A stretch of 64,000 nt of DNA from Anaerolineae bacterium (GTDB lineage: Bacteria; Chloroflexota; Anaerolineae; Aggregatilineales; J027). Shown here piece by piece: positions 18,391 to 27,008 of this stretch (positions within the stretch are counted from its first letter, which is position 1; the number at the start of each line of letters is the position of its first letter). The notes beneath the pieces are model-generated. The model was given only the letters and a program-made list of their open reading frames with translations. It did no database searches and was not told the origin of the DNA. A program made the position numbers and the translations under genes. The stretch spans positions 369,896 through 433,895 of the forward strand of contig JAJTXY010000001.1 of the NCBI GenBank assembly GCA_021463865.1, read 5' to 3'.

Positions 18391-19251
18391 ATGAAAGGGT
18401 TATTGGCATTTCTGATTGGCGCTATCAGCCTAATTGCAGGATTGGGTGGCAAAAAATTGGTCGAACGCCGCGTCCCTGACCCACCCGATTCCCCTGCCAA
18501 TCACGGCCTGCCATTTGAGCGGGTACGTTTTTACAGCCGTGATGATTTATTGTTGCAAGGCTGGTGGATTCCGGCACGCCACATTGCCAAAGGCACAATT
18601 ATTCAATGTCACGGGCAAAATGGCAGCATGGATGCTGATGTGCGCCAAGCGGAAATGTTGCATGACGCCGGGTTTAATGTGCTGATGTTTAATTTTCGGG
18701 CGCATGGCGAATCCGAGGGCAGTTGGGTAACGTTTGGCCTGCGCGAACAATATGACCTGCTCGGCGCAATGGATTATTTGGTGGGGGCGCATGGCATTGA
18801 ACAAGTTGGGGTCTTGGGTTTCAGTATGGGCGCTTCAACTGCTATTTTAACAGCGGCCCGTGCCAAACAAATTCGTTCGATTGTGGCGGACGGTGCGATT
18901 GCCACCCTCCATCAAACCATGACGGGCTGGCTGGTCGAAAAAAATATCCCATTCGTTTTGGCGGGCGCTTTGGCATGGCTGTTTATGCTAGGTGGTTCGA
19001 TCATCAGCATGGCGCGGTTGGATCGGGTGAATACGCATCATTGGATTCAGGCGGTTCGATGCCCGGTGCTGTTCATTCATGGCGCGGAGGATACGCTGGT
19101 TTCCAACCGGGCCATGCGCGAAATCGCCGCCAATGCCCCTTCTGGCAGCGACCTATGGATTGTTCCCAACTGCCGCCATCGCCGCGCCAATATCAAATAT
19201 CCTGAGCAGTATGCCCAAAAAGTTGTAGAATGGTTTGAAAGCACCCTTTAA
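18391..19251 (+). CDS. Alpha/beta hydrolase, membrane-anchored
   Basis: A 286-residue hydrolase with an N-terminal hydrophobic anchor or signal (LLAFLIGAISLIAGLGG). The nucleophile elbow is GFSMGAS (Ser about residue 147), with a likely acid in HGAEDTLV and a likely base histidine in PNCRHRRA; an oxyanion region HGQNGS follows the first strand. This matches the BAAT/FrsA-like or BEM46-like peptidase/esterase group. Substrate unknown. ATG at 18391 has GACAGGG two bases upstream and is preferred to a TTG at 18367 that overlaps the previous gene. Part of the plus-strand envelope run. Confidence 0.87.
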   Translation: MKGLLAFLIGAISLIAGLGGKKLVERRVPDPPDSPANHGLPFERVRFYSRDDLLLQGWWIPARHIAKGTIIQCHGQNGSMDADVRQAEMLHDAGFNVLMFNFRAHGESEGSWVTFGLREQYDLLGAMDYLVGAHGIEQVGVLGFSMGASTAILTAARAKQIRSIVADGAIATLHQTMTGWLVEKNIPFVLAGALAWLFMLGGSIISMARLDRVNTHHWIQAVRCPVLFIHGAEDTLVSNRAMREIAANAPSGSDLWIVPNCRHRRANIKYPEQYAQKVVEWFESTL

Positions 19252-19272
19252 TTTCATCAGATGGAGCATCCG

Positions 19273-20313
19273 ATGGAAGCCGTACCCCCGAATTCCTTAG
19301 TGCCTCAAAATCCATCCAACCAGCTATCATCAACACCCGCCACACCCAAGACCATCAGCCAACCGTTGACCCCAACAGAAGCCCAACGCATCGAAAAACT
19401 ATTGAACTATGCCGAGGTCGCTATGCACCGTCGCAATCTGGAGACGGCAGTCAGGGCATGGACAGCCGTTTTGGACATTCGGATAGATCATCCCGAAGCA
19501 TTAACGAAAGCGACCAAAGCTCTCTATGACAGTTATTTCACTGAGGATGCTTGGATACTTATGTTACGGGCACTGCGCGGCGGTTCTACTTCGGCGACGG
19601 TGTTTCTGTTGGGGATTGAATTGGCCGAAAAAATTGGGCGCTGGCGTGAGGCGGATGAAATTCGGATGCGGTTGGCGCGATTGCCCGATGCTGACCCTGA
19701 GATCATCTTGAAAGCCGCCCAGCAGCTAAAAGATGCGGGTCATCCCGAAAACGCCGTCAAATTATTGGAAACCGCCCTAAAACGACATCCAGAAAATCAA
19801 ACCCTGTGGCGGTCTTTAGGGGACGGGTATCGGCAGACGCGCCATGCCAAACTTGCAGCAGTGGCCTATGACCGCGCCGCACGCTTGGGGCCACGTACCG
19901 AAGATGGCAAAAAAGCCGAAGTCGCCCTCCAAAACGAAATTCCCATTGTCAGCGAACGTGAACAACGCAGTTTTCTGTTGGCCTTTCGGGAAGCAGTGGC
20001 GGTCAGTTTGTTGTTTCTCGTTTTGGGCTTTCAGGATGCCGGACTCGATTTTTCACAAATGGGACGTTCACGCTGGTTGGGGATAGGGTTGTCGCTGTTA
20101 GGGGCCTATTTGCTCGTGACGGCGACATCGGGATCACGCCAGCAGCCATTCGGCAGATGGTTGGGCAATCAATCCAGTGAAACCGAACCACCGGAAATCG
20201 CACTAGAAGCGCGGGCTGTGCTCGGTTTGGTGGGCGGGATACTGTTGATGGTCGCTTTTAGGCTGGTGCTACCAATCGCCTTGTCTCTACTCGCCGATAA
20301 ATGGGGAGTCTAG
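19273..20313 (+). CDS. TPR protein with C-terminal membrane helices
   Basis: A 346-residue protein: a Pro/Ser-rich N-terminus, tetratricopeptide-like helical repeats over about residues 40-215 (for example LNYAEVAMHRRNLETAVRAW and NAVKLLETALKRHPENQTLW), then three hydrophobic segments (about 235-260, 265-285 and 310-340). It probably tethers a cytoplasmic protein-interaction platform to the membrane; no enzymatic motif is present. ATG at 19273 has GGAG at 19263-19266 (spacing 6), a better site than the ATG at 19261. Its end overlaps the rhomboid gene by 13 bases, so the two may work together, which is inference. Confidence 0.75.
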   Translation: MEAVPPNSLVPQNPSNQLSSTPATPKTISQPLTPTEAQRIEKLLNYAEVAMHRRNLETAVRAWTAVLDIRIDHPEALTKATKALYDSYFTEDAWILMLRALRGGSTSATVFLLGIELAEKIGRWREADEIRMRLARLPDADPEIILKAAQQLKDAGHPENAVKLLETALKRHPENQTLWRSLGDGYRQTRHAKLAAVAYDRAARLGPRTEDGKKAEVALQNEIPIVSEREQRSFLLAFREAVAVSLLFLVLGFQDAGLDFSQMGRSRWLGIGLSLLGAYLLVTATSGSRQQPFGRWLGNQSSETEPPEIALEARAVLGLVGGILLMVAFRLVLPIALSLLADKWGV

Positions 20314-21159
20314 GACACTTGGCGATTATCCTGCTCGCAATCCTCTTTACCATCCTTGAATTGCTGCTGTCCTCGCTGTTTTATCCGATGCCATTTCGAG
20401 ATTCGCGTGGTGAGATGCGCTATCGAACGTTTCCATGGATGACATGGACGATTATCATCCTCAATATCTTGGTGTTTATGGTATGGCTTGTTCCTGACAT
20501 GGTGGCTGCGCGGACTTCAATCCTTCGCAGCAAGGTTTTTTTGTATGGCTATCGAGAAGCCGAATTACACCAATCCCAAAGTATCGGAGCGTTGATGACT
20601 TTCACTGCTATTTTTATGCACGGCAGCTTTGCCCATTTATTTGGCAATATGCTCTATCTGCGGGTGTTTGGATTTCGAGTGGAAGATGCGTGCGGCCCGT
20701 GGCGATTTCTGGCCTATTATTTGCTGGCGGGCATGGTAGCGAATGTTTTTGATGTACTGCTGAATCCGATTGAGGCACAGGCCAATTTTGCGGGGATCGG
20801 CGCGAGTGGGGCAATCTCCGGTGTGATGGGGGCATATCTCATTGTTGTTTTATGGCGAACGCATCACCTGTTTGTGGGGGGTGGGGTCGCTATTGCGTTT
20901 TATTGGGGTAATTCCAATACGTTTGTTTACACGCCGCCGACCCGATTGGTGGCATTGGCAGTTGCAGATCCCATCGGTGCTGCTGTTGTTCCCCTTTTTG
21001 ATTATGGAAACCGTGCCCTCCATCAGTATTATTGAAAGTGGCTATGAGAGCAATATTGGTCATTTGGCTCATGTGATGGGTTTTTTGGCGGGCTTTGCCA
21101 TTTTTTTGTTTATTCGCAAAGATATGCTGATGCGCTACCTACAGGGGCGTGCCCTATAA
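20301..21159 (+). pseudogene. Rhomboid family intramembrane protease, frameshifted
   Basis: Two overlapping frames together make one rhomboid. The first (20301-21035) carries the helix-2 motif HGSFAHLFGNMLYL and the catalytic serine motif GIGASGAISGVMGAYL; the second (open from 20827 to 21159) carries the last helix with catalytic histidine, GHLAHVMGFLAGF. One extra base somewhere between about 20842 and 20900 splits them; a run of six G at 20876-20881 and a run of four T at 20848-20851 are candidates. If the shift is real, the protease loses its histidine and is dead; if it is a sequencing error, the gene is intact with about 285 residues. The ATG at 20301 overlaps the TPR gene; a TTG at 20322 is an alternative start. 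Confidence 0.85.
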
Positions 21160-21193
21160 AAGAAATTTCGGCGGGTTTGCACACGCGGGCATA

Positions 21194-21202
21194 TGTTATA
21201 AT
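21194..21202 (+). promoter_or_regulatory. Extended -10 promoter of icd
   Basis: TGTTATAAT is a perfect extended -10 (TG-n-TATAAT), about 50 bases before the icd ATG and after the rhomboid stop. Confidence 0.65.
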
Positions 21203-21253
21203 CCACCGCGTTTCTTTGGATGACCGTAACTAATTTAGGAGTCAAAGCCCATT

Positions 21254-22507
21254 ATGGCCTACGAAAAGATTAAAGTACCTACCGAAGGGGATAAAATAAC
21301 AGTAGGTAAAAACGGCAAATTGGTAGTGTCTGATCATCCCATTTTGATGTACATCGAGGGCGATGGCATCGGGCGCGATATTATGAAAGCCTCGCTGCGG
21401 ATTTGGGACGCCGCAGTCGAAAAAGCCTACAGTGGCAAACGCAAGATTTCATGGATGGAGATTTATTCCGGCGAAAAAGCCGCCAGTGTTTTTAATGGCG
21501 ACTATATGCCCGAAGAAACGTTTGACGCCCTCCGCGAATATCTGGTCGGAATTAAAGGCCCGCTGACGACCCCTGTTGGTGGCGGTTTCCGCAGTTTAAA
21601 CGTAACCCTGCGCCAAGTGTTGGACTTATATGCCTGCATTCGTCCGGTGCGCTGGTATGAAGGCGTACCTAGCCCGGTGAAAAACCCCCAAGATATTGAT
21701 GTGGTCATCTTCCGCGAAAACACCGAAGACGTGTACGCGGGGATCGAATTTGAAAGTGGCTCACCCGAAAATGAAAAACTAGCCCGTTTCCTCCGCCAAG
21801 ATTTGGGCGTGGAGGGCTTCTTTGAAGGCGCTGGTTTGGGCATCAAGCCGATCAGTGAATTCGGCTCCAAAAGATTGGTGCGCAAGGCTATCCAATATGC
21901 CATCGAACACAAACGCAAAAATGTGACGCTGGTGCATAAAGGCAATATCCAAAAATTCACCGAAGGCGCATTCCGCAAATGGGGCTATGAAATTGCCGCA
22001 GCCGAATTTGGCGAACAAACCATTAGCTGGGATGATGTCGAAAAGAATCATGGCGGCAAAGTGCCTGAAGGCAAGATTTTGATTCAGGACACCATCGCCG
22101 ACATCATGTTCCAAAAGATGCTGCTGCGTCCCTCCGAACATGATGTGATTGCGACTCCCAACCTGAACGGGGACTATCTCTCCGACGCGATTGCGGCTGA
22201 GGTCGGCGGCGTCGGTATCGCCCCCGGCGCGAATGTCGGCGACGCGGTGGCCCTCTTTGAAGCGACACACGGCACTGCTCCCAAATATACTGATCAAGAT
22301 GTGGTCAATCCGGGGTCGTTGCTGTTCTCCGGTGTCATGATGCTGGAACACATCGGTTGGCAGGAAGCGGCGGATATGATTACCCATGCCTATGAAGCGA
22401 CCATCCGTCAAAAGATTGTGACCTATGACTTTGCTCGTCAGATGGAAGGCGCGAAACAGGTTAAGACCAGTGAATTTGCCACCGCGATCATCGCCAATAT
22501 GAAATAG
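21254..22507 (+). CDS. icd: NADP-dependent isocitrate dehydrogenase
   Basis: Oxidative decarboxylation of isocitrate to 2-oxoglutarate in the TCA cycle. The 417-residue length and sequence match the bacterial dimeric NADP enzyme: GDGIGRD near residue 36, substrate-binding [18 protein letters not shown] (with the phosphorylatable-type serine region), [13 protein letters not shown], the catalytic Tyr/Lys regions, [15 protein letters not shown], and [17 protein letters not shown] with the C-terminal [15 protein letters not shown] at 21254 has AGGAG at 21237-21241, a slightly long spacing of 12. Own promoter; the small gene at 22523 follows by 15 bases. Indicates an oxidative TCA route. Confidence 0.97.
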   Translation: MAYEKIKVPTEGDKITVGKNGKLVVSDHPILMYIEGDGIGRDIMKASLRIWDAAVEKAYSGKRKISWMEIYSGEKAASVFNGDYMPEETFDALREYLVGIKGPLTTPVGGGFRSLNVTLRQVLDLYACIRPVRWYEGVPSPVKNPQDIDVVIFRENTEDVYAGIEFESGSPENEKLARFLRQDLGVEGFFEGAGLGIKPISEFGSKRLVRKAIQYAIEHKRKNVTLVHKGNIQKFTEGAFRKWGYEIAAAEFGEQTISWDDVEKNHGGKVPEGKILIQDTIADIMFQKMLLRPSEHDVIATPNLNGDYLSDAIAAEVGGVGIAPGANVGDAVALFEATHGTAPKYTDQDVVNPGSLLFSGVMMLEHIGWQEAADMITHAYEATIRQKIVTYDFARQMEGAKQVKTSEFATAIIANMK

Positions 22508-22522
22508 CGAGGATGGGCGGCG

Positions 22523-22768
22523 ATGGCAAAACGTGAAAACCGATTAAAACCGATTGAACATGAGCGGCGCCAAATTGAGAACCTCAAAACATTGGAACCG
22601 ATTGCAACGCCGCCTGAACTGCGACCTCTTTCGGATGGGCTGATTGATTTGGTGTTGGCAGCATTGGACGGGGTATCTGTCCTAGAGTCGGGTCATCAAA
22701 TCACGAAAGCCGATTTGCAGCAACTCATCAACCTGTTAGAAGATCTGCAAAAACTGGCCCAAGATTAA
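22523..22768 (+). CDS. Small helical protein of unknown function
   Basis: An 81-residue, charged, all-helical protein without cysteine, signal or membrane segment; two amphipathic helices are predicted from LSDGLIDLVLAALDG and KADLQQLINLLEDLQKLAQ. GAGGA lies 9 bases before the ATG, so it is probably translated, and it follows icd by 15 bases. I do not recognise a family. The C-terminal heptad spacing suggests oligomerisation or binding to a partner. Confidence 0.6.
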   Translation: MAKRENRLKPIEHERRQIENLKTLEPIATPPELRPLSDGLIDLVLAALDGVSVLESGHQITKADLQQLINLLEDLQKLAQD

Positions 22769-22793
22769 CAGGGCTAGATGTTGAGGGGTGTGG

Positions 22794-23638
22794 TTAGCCA
22801 TTGATGGTTTGCCACACCCTATCTAGTGCAGCGGCAATCGGCCCGATGACATCTCGATCTGTCCAATACCCCATATGCGCCGCCGGGGTCATATTGGCTG
22901 GGAAATTCCCCACATCCACCTGACAATCTTCCGTGACCACCGCCGCGTATTTCTCATTGAGGGTCTTTAAAGGAAAGCCAACGACATCATCTTTATCAAA
23001 GAAATTCAACCACTCGCCTTTGAGATCAGGATAGTAATGGGCCAACTGCGGGGCGGGCACTTGAATAGGCTTGCCGAAATTGTTATAACGCAGGCTCCAC
23101 AGGGCAATGGGACTCCCCAGTGTATAAAACAGCGTCAATGTTTCGCCGCGTTCGAGAGGGGTATCAGTCATCGCGTCTTTGATATTCCCGAAATAATGGG
23201 GCGAAAGGGTTCGATTTGCAGGTCATAGATGTAATTGCTGCTGATGATCGTCCCCAAACTGTGGGCGATGATACACAGGGGGGCAGTTGGGCCAGCTTTT
23301 TCCGCCAAGAGGTGGATGGCTTGAGCAAAAACGCGATGGATGCCATCATAGGCTGACCGATCATCGGGGGCAGACTGATAGGCCAGCGCGTCGGCGACAA
23401 AATCAATGGCGAATTCCCGTAGGCGTGGGAATGCTAACTTGCCACCCTGTTGCAAGCGCTGTTGAAGTTCGTTTTCGGCATCCTGCATCACTTTGGCCCA
23501 ATAAATCGGCTCAATGACAATATCGGCCCGGCATGTCTCACCACAATGGCTCATAAGAGCATCGCTGATTTCAGCGGCAAATTCGGGTACTTGTTTGCCG
23601 ATGCCATGAATAATTGCCACCGCGATTTTTTGGGTCAT
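22794..23638 (-). pseudogene. Lipase-like alpha/beta hydrolase, frameshifted
   Basis: Two minus-strand frames form one hydrolase. The first (from ATG 23638) has the oxyanion motif HGIGKQ and the nucleophile motif IIAHSLGT; the second (to 22794) continues with LFYTLGSPIALWSLRY and VDVGNFP. The break is at GGGG (23198-23201, plus strand): adding one G joins DLQIEPFRP to HYFGNIKDAMTDTPLERG and restores a protein of about 282 residues. So this is a one-base loss in a homopolymer, either a real mutation or a sequencing error. The second frame also has an ATG overlapping the first stop (ATGA at 23168-23171), so a separately translated C-terminal piece is possible. AGGA precedes the first ATG. Last gene of a three-gene minus operon. 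Confidence 0.82.
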
Positions 23639-23648
23639 GGGATTTTTC

Positions 23649-24287
23649 CTAGCCGGCAAATAGACTGATGATCCAAGCGGTCAACAGCAGTAGGCAACTG
23701 CACAGCAAAAACGCCACAACCAACAATGCCACCATGATGGACTTGGACACATTACCAACTCCCGAAGCATCAATAGTAGGCAGACCGGGGATGTTCAGAT
23801 TACGTCCGAGGCCATTGAGCGTATTCATAATCCCGTCAAGAGGCGATTGTTGCTCAGGTGCTTCAGTATAGTCGTCGGCGCGTGATCGCCCCCGGCGCGG
23901 CGGTGGATTGTCAATCGTGCCCCCCCGATTGCGACGATTGGCCCGTTCCATCAATTGGGCGGCCCGCTGCACGGCTGGCGAGGGTTGATTGGGATCAAGT
24001 GGCGGCACAGGCGCACCGGGTCGGCGATAGCGCGGATTGGTCGCGGGTGTAGGGTCAGCCAATGGGTCGGATTGCGCTTGGTCGTCCCAGTCTCGGTAGT
24101 AGCTGCTATTGCGGTTTTCCTCAACCAAGCCCCCTGCATAATCTTCGATATTGGCAAAATCACCGTCGGAACGATCTCCCGCGTCGGCCATGCCGAGGGC
24201 ATCATCTTCATAATTGAGACGCCGATTTCTCCGACGACGGCGTTCATTGAAATTGTTCTGGCCGTCGTATTGATCAAATTCACCCAT
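23649..24287 (-). CDS. Tail-anchored disordered membrane protein, unknown
   Basis: A 212-residue protein with a strongly polar, Arg/Asp/Pro-rich and probably disordered N-terminal 160 residues (including an RRRRRNRR cluster near residue 17) and one hydrophobic helix near the C-terminus (about 183-208, with adjacent cysteines CSC). The arrangement is that of a tail-anchored membrane protein. No family recognised. Its ATG overlaps the stop of the gene at 24287 and its stop lies 11 bases before the hydrolase start, so the three are translationally coupled. Confidence 0.7.
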   Translation of the reverse strand: MGEFDQYDGQNNFNERRRRRNRRLNYEDDALGMADAGDRSDGDFANIEDYAGGLVEENRNSSYYRDWDDQAQSDPLADPTPATNPRYRRPGAPVPPLDPNQPSPAVQRAAQLMERANRRNRGGTIDNPPPRRGRSRADDYTEAPEQQSPLDGIMNTLNGLGRNLNIPGLPTIDASGVGNVSKSIMVALLVVAFLLCSCLLLLTAWIISLFAG

Positions 24288-24997
24288 TAGCTTATATCTC
24301 CAAATAGGACATCATAGGCATCATCGTCGCCATGTGCGGCCAAATAACCCGCCACGAATCCCGGCTCTAGGCTTTGATTGAGGGCCGTTTGTTGACCCGC
24401 GAGTGCGGCATGAATCGAATCTTGCAGCAGCAGGCGGCGCATATCTAACAATTTGCGTTCGGCTTGGCCCAACTTCCAATTATTCCATACACGCAGGGCC
24501 GTATCCGCAACCTGTAGGGCGGTTTGGGTCACTTCGAGTAATCGTTGTGCCCGCTCCACATTAACCATCAAGCGGGCGGCGGGTCGGGCGAATTTTGCAG
24601 GCAAGGGCGGCGGACTGGGCACAAGGCTGCGCGAAGTTGGGATAGCTTCTATCAATCGTCCGGGCGCAGTTTGGCGCAGACTGAGATAGGGCTGCCAGAC
24701 TAGATGGTCACTCCCCATTAACCCCAGCTTATTCCATGCTTGATCGTCGGTCAGCAGAGTTTCAAAACGCGGGATAAGCATTTCTTGGGCCAACGACACC
24801 CCGCTGATCGAATCCGCCTGCCACTGTTGGTCAATGTGTTGGGGCAGGTCGGTAAAAACATAACGGACGGTGGCAATACGGGTCCGCAAAATATTGAGAT
24901 TGTTCGTCAGAGTATACTGTTCGACCTGATGCAGCACATAGAGGCGCAGATAGCGCACAAAAAATTGACCCTCTGATGGAGGTGGTAGTGAATTCAT
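24287..24997 (-). CDS. Helical protein of unknown function
   Basis: A 236-residue protein with no signal peptide. N-terminal half: aromatic, helical (FVRYLRLYVLHQVEQYTL); a Pro-rich break (SPPPLPAKFARP) near residue 135; C-terminal long helices suited to a coiled coil (RLLEVTQTALQVADTALRVW, then QAERKLLDMRRLLL). I do not recognise it. ATG at 24997 follows GAGG with spacing 7; a GTG four codons upstream is less likely. First gene of the minus operon that ends with the lipase-like hydrolase, and preceded by an extended -10 promoter. Confidence 0.7.
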   Translation of the reverse strand: MNSLPPPSEGQFFVRYLRLYVLHQVEQYTLTNNLNILRTRIATVRYVFTDLPQHIDQQWQADSISGVSLAQEMLIPRFETLLTDDQAWNKLGLMGSDHLVWQPYLSLRQTAPGRLIEAIPTSRSLVPSPPPLPAKFARPAARLMVNVERAQRLLEVTQTALQVADTALRVWNNWKLGQAERKLLDMRRLLLQDSIHAALAGQQTALNQSLEPGFVAGYLAAHGDDDAYDVLFGDIS

Positions 24998-25033
24998 GTC
25001 AGACCTCACCAGCTTTTTTCAATCTATTAAATA

Positions 25034-25042
25034 ATTATAGCA
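25034..25042 (-). promoter_or_regulatory. Extended -10 promoter of the 24997-22794 operon
   Basis: The minus strand reads TGCTATAAT, a perfect extended -10, 37 bases before the ATG at 24997. Confidence 0.6.
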
Positions 25043-25073
25043 GATTGTGGCAGGACCTATCGCTAAACCCGTC

Positions 25074-25111
25074 AAATAAAAAGGTTCAATTGGACAAATC
25101 TTGAACCCTTT
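25074..25111 (-). terminator. Terminator-like hairpin in the divergent intergenic region
   Basis: GGTTCAA (25083-25089) pairs with TTGAACC (25101-25107). Read on the minus strand the stem is followed by TTTTTATTT, so it would stop minus-strand transcription arriving from the right, insulating the operon at 24997. No minus-strand gene lies immediately upstream of it. The rest of 24998-25261 shows no other gene. Confidence 0.45.
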
Positions 25112-25261
25112 GGCATCAAAAAACCTAGACATGGTAGACGCCGATACATTAGGTAAAATAGGTCGCGTCAAAAATTTGCACAACTCCATTTTTTAGGCAC
25201 TTTTTCAGTCGAGCCATAAAACTTGGCTGCATGGCGATGAAATGAAAGGAAAATTTCTACA

Positions 25262-26215
25262 ATGAGTGTTCGTAAACTTTTGGTGGTGGTCATCACGGCC
25301 TTGATGGTGCTGGCGGTTTTGCCCGTACAGGCCCAAGAAGGCGAAGATTTGCTGGGGGTCGTGACAACCGCCTTTACCAATTTGAATGCCTTACAAGGCT
25401 ATCAAGCCACCACGGAACGCGAACAAACCCAGACGATCAGCAGCGGCGAAGGGTATCTGGCAATTGCTTCGGACATCAGTATGGAGCAAACGATTACAGC
25501 GTTGGTGCGTCCGGCGGCTGAGGGCCAGACGGAAGCCAGTAGCTTTGTAGTCGAACAGCGCAATTCGGTTTTTATTGACGACACCACCGACAATTCCAAC
25601 TCGACACGCCAAGACATCAACCTCGAAGTGGTACAGATTGACGGTCAAGTTTATGTCCGCATCCCCACCGATGTTGAAGGACTGTTTACTGCGACGGATT
25701 GGGTCAATATTAGTGAAAATCCCGAAGCCCTGCCGCTGGGCGAGGACTTTGATTTTGCTGGGATTGTTAACCTGAGCGGAATTAGCGGCACACTCTTTAC
25801 CCCCGATACCGTAACCGCCATTGAGGAAGGCGCGAACGAAGGCATCAGCGGCCAATTGATGCGAGTGTTTACCCTGACCATGAACCCCACCGCTTTGTTT
25901 AACAGTGTAGATGGAGCGGCCTTGTTGGGCTTGGGGGATGCGAACGACCCGGTGATACAGACTGTTTTGAGTGCTATGACCATGCAATATACCGTTTGGA
26001 TTGGGCAGGATGATAATTTGCCCCATCGTTTGCAGGCCACCATCAATGTGGATGTGGAACTCGGTGCAGATTTGACCGGGGGTGATGCGGTGAAAGTGGT
26101 GATTAGCAACGAGGGCACGACGGATTACAGCGCGTTGGGCGAACCCGTTGATATTCAAGTACCGAGTCCAGCTCCGGATGAAGAAGGCGAAGCAGACGAA
26201 GCCGAGGTCAGCTAA
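25262..26215 (+). CDS. Secreted LppX/LolA-like protein
   Basis: A 317-residue exported protein: signal peptide ending VQAQ (residues 1-24), then a beta-rich domain with alternating strands (DINLEVVQIDGQVYVRIPT, TMQYTVWIGQDDNLPHRLQATINVDVEL) of the kind seen in the LppX/LprG and LolA half-barrel families that carry lipids or lipoproteins. The C-terminus is an acidic Pro/Glu tail. Assignment is by pattern, not by a diagnostic motif; the protein has no lipobox cysteine, so it would be periplasmic or extracellular. AAGGAAA precedes the ATG. Followed by the AIM24 gene with its own promoter. Confidence 0.7.
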   Translation: MSVRKLLVVVITALMVLAVLPVQAQEGEDLLGVVTTAFTNLNALQGYQATTEREQTQTISSGEGYLAIASDISMEQTITALVRPAAEGQTEASSFVVEQRNSVFIDDTTDNSNSTRQDINLEVVQIDGQVYVRIPTDVEGLFTATDWVNISENPEALPLGEDFDFAGIVNLSGISGTLFTPDTVTAIEEGANEGISGQLMRVFTLTMNPTALFNSVDGAALLGLGDANDPVIQTVLSAMTMQYTVWIGQDDNLPHRLQATINVDVELGADLTGGDAVKVVISNEGTTDYSALGEPVDIQVPSPAPDEEGEADEAEVS

Positions 26216-26227
26216 ATCTTTGATTCG

Positions 26228-26236
26228 TGCTACAAT
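26228..26236 (+). promoter_or_regulatory. Extended -10 promoter of the AIM24 gene
   Basis: TGCTACAAT lies about 40 bases before the ATG at 26276; it has the same sequence as the kinase-operon promoter element at 7926-7934. Confidence 0.5.
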
Positions 26237-26275
26237 CGTAGGGAGTATTCTACTTTTTTCTGTGAGGGAAACCCT

Positions 26276-26956
26276 ATGGAATACGAGATCAAAGGTACAG
26301 TCATGCAGTCGCTTGAAATGCGTCTGAAGCAAGGCGAAACCGTCTATACCGAGGCGGGTGGCATGGCATGGATGACTGACGGTATTGACATGAAAACGTC
26401 GGGTCGTGGTGGAATTGGCAAAATGTTGGGGCGGGCGCTTTCGGGCGAGAGCCTTTTCTTGACCAATTATACCTGCACGGCGCCACAAGGCATGATTGTT
26501 TTTGTGCCAGAAGCACCGGGCAAAATTATCCCGCTGCCGCTCCAAGCCGGACACAGTATGATTGCCCAACGGGATGCCTTTATGTGCGCGGAAGATAGTG
26601 TGCAGATAGAAATGCACTTCCGTCGCAAACTGGGCACGGGCTTTTTCGGGGGTGAGGGTTTTGTGTTGCAAAAAATCACCGGGCCGGGTATTGCCTTTGT
26701 CGAAATCTCCGGTGAAGTGGCGGAATATAACCTGCAACCGGGCCAACGCCTCAAGGTAGACCCCGGTCATATTGCAATGTACGAGCCAAGTGTCAACTAT
26801 GACATTCAAATGGTCAAAGGCATCACCAATATGTTCTTTGGCGGCGAGGGCTTGTTCCTTGCCACGCTCACCGGGCCGGGGCGTGTCTGGTTGCAGACCA
26901 TGCCAGTGAGTAATTTGGCTCAAAAGATCCTATCATTTATGCCAAAAGGTGGCTGA
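26276..26956 (+). CDS. AIM24 / TIGR00266 family protein
   Basis: A 226-residue cytoplasmic protein of the AIM24 family: an all-beta, glycine-rich fold. Seen: MRLKQGETVYTEAGGMAWM near the start, SGESLFLTNYTC, the GEGFVLQKITGPGIAFVEISG repeat and GGEGLFLATLTGPGRVWLQTMP near the end. Bacterial relatives have a trimeric beta-barrel fold but no settled function; the mitochondrial protein affects inner-membrane organisation. GTGAGGG precedes the ATG. The next gene (cyclophilin) starts 52 bases later. Confidence 0.93.
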   Translation: MEYEIKGTVMQSLEMRLKQGETVYTEAGGMAWMTDGIDMKTSGRGGIGKMLGRALSGESLFLTNYTCTAPQGMIVFVPEAPGKIIPLPLQAGHSMIAQRDAFMCAEDSVQIEMHFRRKLGTGFFGGEGFVLQKITGPGIAFVEISGEVAEYNLQPGQRLKVDPGHIAMYEPSVNYDIQMVKGITNMFFGGEGLFLATLTGPGRVWLQTMPVSNLAQKILSFMPKGG

Positions 26957-27008
26957 TCTGTTTGGCATTTGAGATTTGATGGTAATTGTCTATACGTTAG
27001 GAGCGATA

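Noticed and set aside
21779..22411. A 210-codon minus-strand frame
   Set aside because: Fully inside icd on the opposite strand; no ribosome site or family.
22784..22822. GGGTGTGG/CCACACCC hairpin as terminator of the small gene after icd
   Set aside because: No T run, a long loop, and the right arm lies inside the convergent hydrolase gene.
25391..26923. A 510-codon open frame on the minus strand
   Set aside because: It lies opposite two well-supported plus genes (the LppX/LolA-like protein and AIM24) and crosses their intergenic promoter; its sequence is low-quality, His-rich and has no domain. A reading-frame shadow.
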